The notes: a model not told the origin generated them from the sequence alone. A stretch of 64,000 nucleotides of DNA from Streptomyces sp. NBC_00306 (GCF_036169555.1 NZ_CP108032.1:4650001-4714000), one strand, 5' to 3'; numbered from the stretch's first letter, positions 1 to 10,588 are shown. Program-made: numbers and translations.

Positions 1-1325
1 ATCGGGTGCGCGGTGGGGCGGTTCCACGGGCCCGTGTAGCGGTGGGCCGCTGTCGCCGGCCACTGGCCGCACCACTCGTAGTCCCCCACCCAGCGGCGGC
101 CGAGGTCGCCCGCGCGTGCCGCGCTGAACGCGTCGAGTTCGGCATAGCGGCTGAGGACACGAGGGTTGGGGCTCTCGGAGCAGACGACGGCGGCCTCCTG
201 CTCGAAGCCCGGGTAGGCCGTGCTCTCAGGGGCCGCCGGCAGGCTCGGAGCGCGTCCCTGCCACAGCGTCTGCAGTGTCTCGGCCGCGTCGGTCCACCCC
301 GGCGTGACGAAGTAGAGCGAGGACCGCACGGTGTCCACGGTCTTGGCGTAGGTCCAGTCACCGACCGGTCGGCGTCGGAGCCGTTCCATCAGAGTGGTCA
401 GTTTGGTGCGGGTGGCACCCGGGCTGCGGGCGGAGAACGCGCAGCGTGATGCCGGGCCTTGACCGCACAGGTCGAGGAACTGATCCAGTGTCGCGGCCGA
501 CCCCAGGTCCGAGCCCATGCGCAACGCGGTGGTCAGCCGCGCTGGTGCGGTCATGGCTCCGTCCGCGTAGCCGAGGGGGTCGACGTTGCCGTCCAGGAGC
601 AGGCCGCCCACCTTGTCGGGGAAGAGGTTCGCGTAGACGGCACCGAGAAACGTGCCGTACGAGATGCCCCAGTAGCTGAGCTGTTCGTCCCCCACCGCCT
701 GGCGCAGCCGGTCCAGGTCGCGGGCGCTGTCAGGGGTGGAGACATACGGCAGCAGCTTCGCGGCCCGCTGCTTGCAGCCCTTGGCCAGCTCGGCCCTCCC
801 GGCGAACCAGGCCTGTCGTTCTTTCTCCCCGACCGGGAATCCCGCCGGCTGCCGCGCCCACCAGGCGGTCGCCTCCTCCGCGCTGCCGAAGCAGCGCACC
901 GCGGTGCTGCGGCCCACACCGCGGGGATCCCAGCTGACGATGTCGAAACGTTCGCGCAGCTCGGCCGGGAAGTACCGTTCGTACCAGGCGGGCAGGGCAT
1001 GGGTGCCGGCTCCGCCGGGGCCGCCGGGGTTGAAGAACAGCGACCCGAGCCTCTCGGAAGGGCCGGTGGCTCGGCGCCGGATCAGAGCGAGATCGATGCT
1101 CTCTCCGACCGGACGGTCGTAGTCGAGCGGAACGTCCAGCGTCGCGCACTCGAATCCCCGCTGTGCCTCTTCCTCGCACGGCCGCCATGTCGGTGCCGCT
1201 GCCCCGGAGCCCCCACCACGAACGGCCGGCGGTGCGGTGGCACCGGTGGTCAGGAGTACACACGGCAGCAGCATCGCGACGCACCACGCGGCGCGCCTTC
1301 GCCGGCCGGATATCGGGCCTGGCAT
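1..1325 (-). CDS. Secreted S33-family alpha/beta-hydrolase (tripeptidyl aminopeptidase-like), 3' end outside window
   Basis: This is probably an exported serine peptidase of the tripeptidyl-aminopeptidase (S33) type, which trims short peptides from protein N-termini outside the cell. Seen: ATG at 1325 behind a GGAGGAG ribosome site, an Arg-rich start and hydrophobic stretch (residues 8-30) typical of a signal peptide, the oxyanion-region motif FFNPGGPGG (97-105), DPRGVGRS (133-140) and the nucleophile elbow GISYG with Ser222. The reading frame stays open to the window edge (441 codons), so the C-terminal Asp/His part is not visible. It is transcribed divergently from the epimerase gene. The family is well supported; the true substrate is unknown. 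Confidence 0.85.
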   Translation of the reverse strand, partial: MPGPISGRRRRAAWCVAMLLPCVLLTTGATAPPAVRGGGSGAAAPTWRPCEEEAQRGFECATLDVPLDYDRPVGESIDLALIRRRATGPSERLGSLFFNPGGPGGAGTHALPAWYERYFPAELRERFDIVSWDPRGVGRSTAVRCFGSAEEATAWWARQPAGFPVGEKERQAWFAGRAELAKGCKQRAAKLLPYVSTPDSARDLDRLRQAVGDEQLSYWGISYGTFLGAVYANLFPDKVGGLLLDGNVDPLGYADGAMTAPARLTTALRMGSDLGSAATLDQFLDLCGQGPASRCAFSARSPGATRTKLTTLMERLRRRPVGDWTYAKTVDTVRSSLYFVTPGWTDAAETLQTLWQGRAPSLPAAPESTAYPGFEQEAAVVCSESPNPRVLSRYAELDAFSAARAGDLGRRWVGDYEWCGQWPATAAHRYTGPWNRPTAHP

Positions 1326-1564
1326 CAGATCTCCTCCGCCGTCCATGTGCCGGGCCGCCGTCGCCGGTGGTCCCCTGGTCTGGACTCACCTCACCATCGC
1401 CCGGGGCAGGGCAGCACCCGTTGCGCACCCGAACGCGGTACGGCCCGGGGGAGCCCCGGCTCCCGGCTCCGACGTGCGCGGCGGGACGCGGGGGCGGAGA
1501 TTGGAACGACCGGAGATCGCGGGGAGCGGACACCGGCCGCGTCGTACGAGCTGAGGAGCCGCCC

Positions 1565-2488
1565 ATGTCGTCCGGCCCGACAGGCGAACAGTGGGAGATA
1601 TGCCGGGACGGCCGGCGTGCCGTGGTGGTCCAGCTGGGTGCGGCGCTGCGCCACTACGAGGTGGACGGCAGACCGGTGCTGGACGGCTTCGGCGCGGACG
1701 AGCCGATCAGCGGCGGACGGGGCCAGATCCTCGTCCCCTGGCCCAACCGGGTGGGGGGCGGGCGCTACCGCTTCGCCGGCGACGACCTCCAACTGCCGCT
1801 CACCGAACCGGAGAAGCACAACGCGATCCACGGCCTGCTCCGCTGGAGCCCGTGGCGGCTGCTCGTCCACGGCGAGGATGTGGTGACGGCCGGGACGACC
1901 GTCTTTCCCCAACCGGGATACCCCTTCCGGCTGGACGTCGTCGCCGAGTACCGGCTCGGGCCCGAGGGACTCGAAACCACCGTCTCCGCCACCAACACGG
2001 GCCATGTCCCCGCGCCCTACGGCGTGGGGCAGCATCCGTATCTGACGGTCGGCACCGACCGGGTGGACGACGCCCTGCTGACGGTCCCCGCCCGGTACCG
2101 GCTGCGCACCGACGACAACGGGCTGCCCGTCGGCCGGGAAGACGTCGACGGCACGGAGTACGACTTCCGCACCGCCCGCCCGATCGGCGGCGCCCAGCTG
2201 GACACCGCCTTCGCCGGGCTGGAGCGCGACGCGTCGGGCCGTGCCGTCGTACGGCTCGCGCACCCCACCGGGCGGCACGGTGTCGACCTCTGGCTCGGCG
2301 ACGGCACTCGGTACGTGCAGATCTACACGGGTGACACGCTCGACGAGCCCCACCGGCGCCGCGGCATCGCCGTGGAGGCCATGTCCTGTCCGGCGGACGC
2401 CTTCCGCAGCGGCACCGATCTCACCGTCCTGGAGCCGGGGGACGGTCATGTGCTGCGGTGGGGCCTGAGCCCTTGGGGGACCGGATGA
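1565..2488 (+). CDS. Aldose 1-epimerase (mutarotase) family protein
   Basis: A 307-residue aldose 1-epimerase, cytosolic, interconverting alpha and beta anomers of hexoses such as glucose or galactose. Seen: substrate-binding Asn61-Arg62, His89 in NAIHGL, the second histidine His157 in GVGQHPY, Asp213 in QLDTAF, and Glu271 in the C-terminal EAMSCPADAF segment that carries the general base in this family. The ATG at 1565 follows GAGGAG at 1552-1557; an upstream in-frame extension has no coding character. The stop overlaps the ATG of the next gene by 4 nt (ATGA), so the two are probably translationally coupled. Confidence 0.9.
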   Translation: MSSGPTGEQWEICRDGRRAVVVQLGAALRHYEVDGRPVLDGFGADEPISGGRGQILVPWPNRVGGGRYRFAGDDLQLPLTEPEKHNAIHGLLRWSPWRLLVHGEDVVTAGTTVFPQPGYPFRLDVVAEYRLGPEGLETTVSATNTGHVPAPYGVGQHPYLTVGTDRVDDALLTVPARYRLRTDDNGLPVGREDVDGTEYDFRTARPIGGAQLDTAFAGLERDASGRAVVRLAHPTGRHGVDLWLGDGTRYVQIYTGDTLDEPHRRRGIAVEAMSCPADAFRSGTDLTVLEPGDGHVLRWGLSPWGTG

Positions 2489-3426
2489 CCTCACCTTCGC
2501 CGGCGGCCGGGGAGCGGATGAGCGACGACGCGTTCCGGTCGCTGTACACGCGGCTGCGGGACGGGACGCGGACGGCGGATCCCCGCGGGGCGCTGCGCCA
2601 TCTGACTCCCGAACGGGTCGTGGCGGCCGCAGCGCGGGTGCGGATCGGCCGTACGGTGTCGCTGGCCGCCCCGGTGGACACCCACCCCGCCCCGGACAAC
2701 CCCGAACCGGCGGAACACCGGATGCTGGCGCCCGCTGCCGGTGAGACCCATGCCGAGGGGCTGCACTTCGCCCTGGACCGCATCGCCATGAACGTCCACG
2801 GGGACGCGACCAGCCATCTCGACGCCCTCTGCCACGTCCTGTACGACGGCGAGCTGTACGACCGGGTCCCCGCGAGCACCGTGACGGCCGAGGGGGCCCG
2901 TGCGCTCTCCGTGGACCTGGTCGCGGAGGGCATCGTCGGCCGTGGGGTCCTGCTGGACATCCCCCGGCTGCGCGGCGTGCCCTGGCTGGAGCCCGGTGAC
3001 TGGGTGACCCCGGACGATCTGACGGCGGCCGAGGCCGCGCAGGGGGTCCGGGTCTCTCCCGGTGATCTGCTGTTCGTGCGCGTGGGGCACCGCCGGCGCC
3101 GCGACGAACTCGGCCCGTGGGACGTGGCACGGGAGCGGGCAGGACTGCACCCGGATGCCGTGGCGTTCCTGGCCGAGCGGCAGGTCGCGGTCCTCGGCGG
3201 GGACGGCAACAACGACACCGCGCCCAGCCTGGTGGCGGACGTCGCCTTCCCGGTGCATGTACTGGCCATCCACGCCATGGGCGTGCACCTGATGGACTAC
3301 CTCCAGTTCGAGGAGCTGGCCCCGGCCTGCGCGGACGCGGGCCGCTGGGACTTTCTGTGCACGGTCGCGCCGCTGCGGGTGCCGGGGGCCACGGGCTCGC
3401 CCGTGAACCCGATCGCCGTGCTGTGA
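2485..3426 (+). CDS. Cyclase family protein (kynurenine formamidase-like metal-dependent hydrolase)
   Basis: A 313-residue member of the cyclase/kynurenine-formamidase superfamily, which hydrolyses amides or lactones with a divalent metal. Seen: the metal-binding run HGDATSHLDALCH (His105, His111, Asp113, His117), a variant of the family's HxGTHxDxPxH. The later LGGDGNNDTAPS and the IHAMGVHLMD segment are also typical of the fold. It starts inside the stop codon of the epimerase gene, suggesting one transcript. The substrate is not deducible; nothing nearby points to tryptophan catabolism, so kynurenine formamidase itself is only one possibility. Confidence 0.85.
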   Translation: MTSPSPAAGERMSDDAFRSLYTRLRDGTRTADPRGALRHLTPERVVAAAARVRIGRTVSLAAPVDTHPAPDNPEPAEHRMLAPAAGETHAEGLHFALDRIAMNVHGDATSHLDALCHVLYDGELYDRVPASTVTAEGARALSVDLVAEGIVGRGVLLDIPRLRGVPWLEPGDWVTPDDLTAAEAAQGVRVSPGDLLFVRVGHRRRRDELGPWDVARERAGLHPDAVAFLAERQVAVLGGDGNNDTAPSLVADVAFPVHVLAIHAMGVHLMDYLQFEELAPACADAGRWDFLCTVAPLRVPGATGSPVNPIAVL

Positions 3427-3597
3427 CCGGGGCGGGGCCGGCGGACCGGCGTCCGGTCGCCGTCCACCCGGAGGGCGGATACGTTCGAAGGGGCGGGGCG
3501 ACAGGTCTCACGGGTGGGGCAGCAGGTCTCCGCAGCGCGGAGTGACAGGTCCTGGCGGCGCCAGGGCAGGGCCCCGAGCGCAAGGACGGTGGTCGCT

Positions 3598-5178
3598 GTG
3601 GGCGACTTCCCCCACTACGACGTCATCATCATCGGCACCGGCGCCGGCGGCGGCACCCTCGCCCACCGGCTCGCCCCCTCCGGCAAGCGGGTCCTCCTCG
3701 TCGAGCGCGGCGACTACCTCCCGCGTGAACGGGACAACTGGGACTCCACCGCCGTGTTCGTGAAGGGCAAGTACCGGGCCCCGGAGTTCTGGCTGGACCA
3801 GCACGGCAACGAATTCCCGCCCGAGGTCAACTACTACGTCGGAGGGAACACCAAGTTCTACGGCGCCGCGCTGTTCCGGCTGCGGCCCGAGGACTTCGGC
3901 GAGATCCGGCACCACGGCGGCCTCTCGCCCGCCTGGCCGATCCGGTACGAGGAACTGGAGCCGTACTACACCGAGGCCGAGCACCTCTACCTCGTGCACG
4001 GGCAGCACGGGGAGGATCCGACGGAAGGGGCGGCGAGCGCCCAGTACGCCCATCCGCCGGTGGAACACGAGCCGCGCATCCAGCAGTTGAGTGACGACCT
4101 GCAGAAGCGGGGCCTGCATCCGTTCCACCTCCCCATCGGTGTCAACCTCAGCCAGGACGGCAACGGCAGGGCCACGCACGCGAGTGTCTGCATCCGGTGC
4201 AACCGGGTGGACGGTTTCCCGTGTCTGGTGCGCGGCAAGTCCGACGCCGAGGTGATCTGTGTGGAGCCGGCGCTGCGCCACCCCAATGTCGAGATGATCA
4301 CCAACACCCATGTGGTGCGGCTGGAGACCGACGCGACCGGACGCAGCGTGAAGTCGGTCGTCGGCCGGCTCGCCGACGGGTCGGAGGTCCGCCTCACGGC
4401 GGATGTCGTGGTCGTCTCCTGCGGCGCGGTCAACTCCGCCGCCCTGCTGCTGGCCTCGGCCGACGACCGTCATCCCGCGGGCCTCGCCAACAGCTCCGAC
4501 GTGGTCGGCCGTTACTACATGCGGCACAACAACCTGGCGCTGATGGCCGTTTCGAAGGAACCCAACGACACCCAGTTCCAGAAGACCCTTGCCCTGCACG
4601 ACTGGTACTTCGGCGCCGACGACTGGGAGTTCCCGCTCGGCGGCATCCAGATGCTCGGCAAGTCGGACGCCGAGCAGATCCACGGCGAGGCCCCGAAGTG
4701 GGCGGGTGCCGTGGCTCCCGACATGCCGTTCGAGGTCCTGGCGCACCACGCCGTCGACTTCTGGCTGTGCGGTGAGGACCTCCCGCTGCCCGGCAACCGG
4801 GTCACCCTGGACGGCGACGCCCGTATCCGGCTGGCTCTCGACGAGACGAACAACATGGAGGGCCTGAAGCGGCTGCGGCACAAACTCCAGGGAATGCTGG
4901 GCCACTTGGGCATGCACGAACACAAGCTGCTGTCCCACAGCATCTATCTCCACAAGGGCATGCCGATCGGCGCCACCGCGCACCAGGCGGGCACCGTGCG
5001 CTTCGGCACCGACCCGGCCGCCTCCGCCCTGGACCTCAACTGCAAGGCCCACGACCTCGACAACCTCTATGTCGTCGACACGAGTTTCTTCCCGAGCATC
5101 GGTGCGGTGAACCCGTCGCTGACGGCCATCGCCAATGCCCTGCGGGTCGGTGACCACCTCGTGGAGCGGCTGGGCTGA
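3598..5178 (+). CDS. GMC family FAD-dependent oxidoreductase
   Basis: A 526-residue glucose-methanol-choline family flavoprotein that oxidises an alcohol or sugar. Seen: the N-terminal dinucleotide motif DVIIIGTGAGGG (residues 8-19), the C-terminal active-site pair His462 (TAHQAGT) and Asn505 (GAVNPSL), and a second FAD-contact segment near LDNLYVVDTSFFPS. A cysteine cluster (Cys198, Cys201, Cys209) lies mid-protein and might bind a cofactor or form disulfides. GTG at 3598 is chosen because AAGGAC sits 10 nt upstream; an in-frame GTG at 3589 is an alternative. It is followed by an SDR and cydAB on the same strand, so it may feed electrons into the same respiratory context. Substrate unknown. 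Confidence 0.9.
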   Translation: MGDFPHYDVIIIGTGAGGGTLAHRLAPSGKRVLLVERGDYLPRERDNWDSTAVFVKGKYRAPEFWLDQHGNEFPPEVNYYVGGNTKFYGAALFRLRPEDFGEIRHHGGLSPAWPIRYEELEPYYTEAEHLYLVHGQHGEDPTEGAASAQYAHPPVEHEPRIQQLSDDLQKRGLHPFHLPIGVNLSQDGNGRATHASVCIRCNRVDGFPCLVRGKSDAEVICVEPALRHPNVEMITNTHVVRLETDATGRSVKSVVGRLADGSEVRLTADVVVVSCGAVNSAALLLASADDRHPAGLANSSDVVGRYYMRHNNLALMAVSKEPNDTQFQKTLALHDWYFGADDWEFPLGGIQMLGKSDAEQIHGEAPKWAGAVAPDMPFEVLAHHAVDFWLCGEDLPLPGNRVTLDGDARIRLALDETNNMEGLKRLRHKLQGMLGHLGMHEHKLLSHSIYLHKGMPIGATAHQAGTVRFGTDPAASALDLNCKAHDLDNLYVVDTSFFPSIGAVNPSLTAIANALRVGDHLVERLG

Positions 5179-5211
5179 CGGGCGGCGGCATTGGGCCGCC
5201 TGGGCGAAGAT

Positions 5212-5228
5212 GCTCCGCCAGGCGGAGC
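5212..5228. terminator. Near-perfect GC hairpin between GMC oxidoreductase and SDR genes
   Basis: GCTCCGCC and its exact reverse complement GGCGGAGC are separated by one base. It lies 34 nt after the GMC stop codon and has no T tract. It could weaken read-through into the SDR-cyd genes, stabilise an mRNA end, or be a dispersed Streptomyces palindrome. Confidence 0.3.
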
Positions 5229-5328
5229 AACCCCCGCTCGCCGGACACGCCTCCCGCCGCCGCCGGTGATTGCGTGGCCCCGCCCCAGCCGGGTGGACCG
5301 GGGCGCCGCAGCGAGGAGGCAGGGCATC

Positions 5329-6168
<840 letters not shown>

Positions 6169-6201
6169 CCTTCCCGCACGTCACGAACAGGGAAGGCGTT
6201 C

Positions 6202-7680
6202 ATGCACACCTCGTTCCACCTGCTGGCGGATGCCCCGGCCCAACTGCTGCCCGCCCGGGAACTCATGGCGTTCACCCTCGCCTCCCACATCATCCTGGTG
6301 CCCATGGGGGTGGCGCTCCCCTTCATCACCCTGGTGATGCACTACCGCGGACTGCGCCGGGGGGATGCGACCGCCCTCCTGCTGGCACGGCGCTGGTCGG
6401 CCGTCATGGCGGTGCAGTTCGCCGTCGGTGTGGTCACCGGCACCGTGCTGTCCTTCGAGTTCGGCCTGCTCTGGCCGGGTCTCATGGGCCGGTGGGGGGA
6501 CGTCTTCGGGATCGGCTTCGGCATCGAGGCATGGGCGTTCTTCCTGGAAGCCGTGCTCATCGCCATCTATCTCTACGGATGGCGGCGGCTGAAGCCGCGG
6601 ACCCACTTCCTCCTCGGGCTCCCGCTGCCGGCCACCGCGCTGCTCGGGGCGTTCGGCATCCTCGCCGCCAACTCCTGGATGAACACCCCGCAGGGCTTCT
6701 CCCTCGACAGCGAGGGCAACCCGGTCGACGTGGACGTCTGGAAGGCGATCTTCACGCCGATGTTCGGGCCGCAGTACTGGCACTTCGTCGTGGCGATGCT
6801 CATCACCGCGGGCTATGTGGTGGCGGGCGTCTACGCCGTCGGCTGGCTGCGAGGCCGCCGGGACCACTACCACCGGCTCGGATTCGCCGTTCCCTTCACC
6901 ATCGCCGCGGTGGCCACACCCGTGCAGTTCATTCTGGGCGACTCCATCGCCCGGTCGGTGTTCCACAAGCAGCCGGTGAAGTTCGCGGCCCTGGAGATCG
7001 TCTGGAAGACCGACACCCGGGTTCCGGAGTACCTCTTCGGCCGCCTGCATCCCGACGGTTCCGTCTCGGGCGGCATCAAGATCCCGCTGCTCGACTCCCT
7101 CCTGGCCGGATTCAGCCCCAACACCACCGTGGTGGGGCTGACCTCGGTCCCGGCCGACCAGCGGCCGACGGCCACTCAGGCGACCATCGCGCACTGGGCC
7201 TTCGACCTGATGGTGGTCATCGGGTCGGTGCTGGTGCTGCTCGCCCTCTGGTACGGCCTCGTCTGGCTGCGGCACCGCCGGCTTCCCGAGTCGAAGTGGT
7301 TCTACCGCAGCGCTGCCTGTGCGGGCGTCGCGTCCGTCGTCGCCGTCGAATGCGGCTGGATCGCCACCGAGGTGGGACGCCAGCCCTGGATCGTCTACCA
7401 GAACATGCGGGTCGCCGAGGCCGTCACCTCGACCCGCTCCACCACCCTGTGGATCATGCTCGCTCTGGTGATCGTGGTGTACGTGTTCATCTTCGGCTCG
7501 TTCCTCGCGATCCTGCTCCGGATGCGCACGCGCTGGCGGCTCGCGGACGAACAGCGGGCGGCTGGGACCCCGGCGCCGCCGCCCGAGGCGGACACCCCGT
7601 ACGGGCCGCGGGCGCCCGTTCCCGCGGGCGACGCCCCCGCAGCGGGCCCGGAGACCCCGTCGGAAGGCGGCCGTCCGTGA
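6202..7680 (+). CDS. cydA: Cytochrome bd-type ubiquinol/menaquinol oxidase subunit I
   Basis: Subunit I (492 residues) of cytochrome bd, the membrane quinol oxidase that reduces oxygen to water. Seen: multiple membrane helices; candidate haem ligands His29 (b595), His194 and Met337 (b558) in the expected contexts; Lys260 and Glu265 in KFAALE, matching the quinol-binding Lys/Glu of the E. coli Q-loop; and GRQPW (392-396), the family signature. The C-terminus from about residue 450 is a Pro/Ala-rich soluble tail. ATG at 6202 follows GGGAAGG. The stop overlaps the cydB start by 4 nt. I saw no clear Rex-type inverted repeat in the short upstream gap, and no cydCD is in the window. Confidence 0.95.
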   Translation: MHTSFHLLADAPAQLLPARELMAFTLASHIILVPMGVALPFITLVMHYRGLRRGDATALLLARRWSAVMAVQFAVGVVTGTVLSFEFGLLWPGLMGRWGDVFGIGFGIEAWAFFLEAVLIAIYLYGWRRLKPRTHFLLGLPLPATALLGAFGILAANSWMNTPQGFSLDSEGNPVDVDVWKAIFTPMFGPQYWHFVVAMLITAGYVVAGVYAVGWLRGRRDHYHRLGFAVPFTIAAVATPVQFILGDSIARSVFHKQPVKFAALEIVWKTDTRVPEYLFGRLHPDGSVSGGIKIPLLDSLLAGFSPNTTVVGLTSVPADQRPTATQATIAHWAFDLMVVIGSVLVLLALWYGLVWLRHRRLPESKWFYRSAACAGVASVVAVECGWIATEVGRQPWIVYQNMRVAEAVTSTRSTTLWIMLALVIVVYVFIFGSFLAILLRMRTRWRLADEQRAAGTPAPPPEADTPYGPRAPVPAGDAPAAGPETPSEGGRP

Positions 7681-8732
7681 GCGCCGATCTCATCGCCGTG
7701 GTGCTGCTGCTCGCGGTGGCCGCGTACACCTGCGCGGGCGGCACCGACTACGGCGCCGGCTTCTGGGACCTGACCGCCGGGGGCGCCGAGCGCGGCAAGC
7801 GGCCCCGGTGGCTGATCGACCACGCCATGGCGCCCGTGTGGGAGGTCAACAACGTCTGGCTGGTCTTCATCCTCGTCATCACCTGGACCGGTTTCCCCAC
7901 GCTCTTCCAGACCGTGTTCTCCGCGATGTGGCTCCCGCTGGCCCTGGCGGCCGTGGGCATGGTCCTGCGCGGGGCGGGCTTCGCGTTCCGCAAGCCCGCC
8001 CGTCGGCTCGCCGGACGGCGGCTGTACGGAGCGGTGTTCGCCGTGGCGTCGCTCGTGACGCCGTTCTTCCTCGGCGCCGCCGTCGGCGGTGTCGCCTCGG
8101 GCCGGGCGGCGCCCGGTACCCCGGCCACGGCGGACGTCTGGGCCAACCCCACCTCGGTGCTGTTCGGGCTGCTCGCCGTCGCGACCACGGCGCTCCTCGG
8201 CGCGGTGTTCCTCGCCGGGGACGCACGCCGTTTCGACGCGCCCGACCTCGTCGGCTACTTCCGCCGTCGCGCGCTCGCAGCGCTGGCCGTGCTCGCGGTG
8301 CTGGCCGTGATCACGCTGTTCGTCACCCACGACGACGCTCCCCATGTGTGGCACGGACTCACCCACGGCGTCGGCCTGTTCTTCGTCGTCCTGGCCACCG
8401 TGGCCGCACTCGCGACCGCCTGGCTGCTGCTGCGGACACCCGGCAACTGGGCCCGCGTCACGGCCGTCTGCGTCGTCGCGTCCGCGGTGATCGCCTGGGG
8501 CATGGCCCAGCGCCCCTACCTCGTCCCGACCTCGCTGACCGTGGCGGACGGCGCGGGTGCGCCCTCGACCCTGACCTGGCTGGCGGTCGTCACGCTGGTG
8601 GCCGTGGTGATCGTCTTCCCGGCCGTCGGCCTGCTGTACTGGCTCGACACCCACGGCGAACTCGAAGAACTCAGCGACACCGACCTGAGGCAGGGCGGCG
8701 CGGGCGGCGACAGCCCGTCCGGGAGCAACTGA
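7677..8732 (+). CDS. cydB: Cytochrome bd oxidase subunit II
   Basis: Subunit II (351 residues) partners CydA in the bd oxidase and has no haem of its own. Seen: GTG at 7677 inside the cydA stop (GTGA), the conserved opening with YTCAGGTDYGAGFWDL, the WEVNNVWLVFILVITWTGFP region typical of CydB, and about eight to nine hydrophobic helices. The C-terminus ends in a short acidic/glycine tail. The start is fixed by coupling and by homology of the first helix. Together with cydA it gives a complete oxidase core; the assembly transporter CydCD must be encoded elsewhere. Confidence 0.95.
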   Translation: MSADLIAVVLLLAVAAYTCAGGTDYGAGFWDLTAGGAERGKRPRWLIDHAMAPVWEVNNVWLVFILVITWTGFPTLFQTVFSAMWLPLALAAVGMVLRGAGFAFRKPARRLAGRRLYGAVFAVASLVTPFFLGAAVGGVASGRAAPGTPATADVWANPTSVLFGLLAVATTALLGAVFLAGDARRFDAPDLVGYFRRRALAALAVLAVLAVITLFVTHDDAPHVWHGLTHGVGLFFVVLATVAALATAWLLLRTPGNWARVTAVCVVASAVIAWGMAQRPYLVPTSLTVADGAGAPSTLTWLAVVTLVAVVIVFPAVGLLYWLDTHGELEELSDTDLRQGGAGGDSPSGSN

Positions 8733-8785
8733 CCCGCTGCCACGGGTGATTCCCCGCCGCCCGGACTCCGACGAAGGGAGCCGCT

Positions 8786-10555
8786 GTGACCGATGACGAG
8801 ATCCTTCTCGGCTTCGCGCTGACGCTGGTCATCGCGACCGGATCGCAGATCCTGGCGAGCAAGCTGCGCGTGCCCGCCCTGATCCTGCTGCTCCCCGCCG
8901 GGTTCGCCGCAGGCGCCCTGACGGACGTCATCCACCCGGACAGACTGATGGGACAGAACTTCTCCGTCCTGGTGTCGCTGTCCGTCGCGGTGATCCTCTA
9001 CGACGCCGGGCTGGGCCTCAACCTGCGCAAACTCACCGGTCACACCCGGTCGGTCGTGGGACGGCTGCTCCTGCTCGGCATCCTGATCACCTTCTTCGCC
9101 ACCAGCTCGGTGGCGCCGGCCATGTTCGACATGCCCCTCAGGGTGGCAGCGATGCTCGGCACCATCCTCGTCGTCTCCGGGCCCACCGTGGTGGGACCGC
9201 TGCTCGACTTCGTACGGCCCTCCGACCGCGTACGCCGCATCCTCATCTGGGAGGGGACGCTCACCGATCCGATCGGCGGCATCCTCGGCGCGCTGGTGTT
9301 CCACGCCATCGCCACGACGCACCGGGTCGACATCGGGCGCGGCTACCAACTGGGTCAGTTCGGCCTCAGCCTGCTCGTGGGGCTGATCGGCGGGGCCGTG
9401 GGAACCGCGCTGCTGTGGCTGACGCTGCGCACCCTGCGGCTGGGGGAGACGCTGGGCACCCTGGCGCAACTGGCCACGGTGATCGCCGTCTCCGCGGGCT
9501 GCGACATCGTCCGGGACGACACCGGGCTGATCGCCGCCATCGTCACCGGACTCGCCGTGACCAACATCCCCGGCTTCGACATGCCCGCCCGACGCCCCTT
9601 CTTCGAGACCCTGGCCCAGCTGATCATCGGGCTGCTGTTCGTCTCCATCTCCTCCACCGTCACCCCGGCGTCCCTGGTGCCCGTGCTCCTGCCCGCGCTG
9701 GGACTCATCGCGATCCTCGTCCTGGTGGTGCGTCCGCTGGTGGCCTACCTCTCGACGACCGGCACCGGCATGAGCCGGGGGGAGCGGGCGTTCACCGGCT
9801 GGATGGCGCCACGCGGCATCGTCGCGGCGGCCACCGCGTCGGCCTTCTCGGCGAGCCTCGTGGACCGGGGAGTGGACGGAGCGTCCCGGATCCTCCCGGT
9901 CACCTTCCTCGTGATCGTGGGCACCGTTCTGCTGTACGCCCTGACCGCGGGACCGGTGGCCCGGCGGCTGGGCATCGTCAAACCGGCGGGCACCCGGATC
10001 CTGCTGGTGGGCGGGAAACGGTGGGTGATCGAGCTGGGGAAGGCTCTGCGGTCCGCCGGGCTGGACGTGCTGATGTGGGCCGGGCTCGACGAGGAGCGGC
10101 AGCGGATCAGGGACGAGGGGATCGAGCTGGCCACGGGTGACCTGCTGGCCACCGCCACCAATCCCGGGGCCCGGCTGGAGGGTGTGACCGCCGTCTTCCT
10201 GGCCACCGACGACGACGACTTCAACGCGCTCGCGTCCGTGGTGATGCAGGACAACGTCGAAGGCCCCGTCTACCGGGTCGGGCCCCCGCACGACAGCCAC
10301 GGGGTCATCGCCCCCTACACAGGAGGAGACATCCTGTTCGGCCGTCCTCTCGTCCGCCAGGTCCTGGCCGACCGCTACGAGCAGGGGGCCCGGTTCCTGG
10401 TGCAGCCGGCCTCGTCCCCGGTGCCGCCGGAGTACGACACCCTCTTCGTGGTGCGGGCCGACAACAGGCTGGAGCCGGTGACCGAGAAGCAGCGGATCAC
10501 CCCGGAGGAAGGCGACACCGTCGTCCTGCTGGGCGCCGCCCCCACCGCGGGGTGA
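8786..10555 (+). CDS. CPA1-type cation:proton antiporter with cytosolic RCK/TrkA-N domain
   Basis: A 589-residue membrane antiporter, probably exchanging Na+ or K+ for H+. Seen: roughly twelve hydrophobic helices over residues 1-395, including LYDAGL, the WEGTLTDPIG segment typical of NhaP/CPA1 ion sites, and GWMAPRGIVAAA. The C-terminal part from about residue 405 (RILLVGGKRWVIELGKAL) is a Rossmann-like TrkA-N domain that may sense a nucleotide, ending with a short TrkA-C-like piece. GTG at 8786 follows AAGGGAG. It is on the same strand 53 nt after cydB. A link of pH/ion balance to the bd oxidase is inference from position. Confidence 0.9.
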   Translation: MTDDEILLGFALTLVIATGSQILASKLRVPALILLLPAGFAAGALTDVIHPDRLMGQNFSVLVSLSVAVILYDAGLGLNLRKLTGHTRSVVGRLLLLGILITFFATSSVAPAMFDMPLRVAAMLGTILVVSGPTVVGPLLDFVRPSDRVRRILIWEGTLTDPIGGILGALVFHAIATTHRVDIGRGYQLGQFGLSLLVGLIGGAVGTALLWLTLRTLRLGETLGTLAQLATVIAVSAGCDIVRDDTGLIAAIVTGLAVTNIPGFDMPARRPFFETLAQLIIGLLFVSISSTVTPASLVPVLLPALGLIAILVLVVRPLVAYLSTTGTGMSRGERAFTGWMAPRGIVAAATASAFSASLVDRGVDGASRILPVTFLVIVGTVLLYALTAGPVARRLGIVKPAGTRILLVGGKRWVIELGKALRSAGLDVLMWAGLDEERQRIRDEGIELATGDLLATATNPGARLEGVTAVFLATDDDDFNALASVVMQDNVEGPVYRVGPPHDSHGVIAPYTGGDILFGRPLVRQVLADRYEQGARFLVQPASSPVPPEYDTLFVVRADNRLEPVTEKQRITPEEGDTVVLLGAAPTAG

Positions 10556-10588
10556 GCCGGCCCGGACCGTGGTGGCCCGGATCTCTCC

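Noticed and set aside
6169-6201. A Rex operator before cydA
   Set aside because: The short gap has CGTCACGAACAG-like sequence but no clear inverted repeat of the Rex type.
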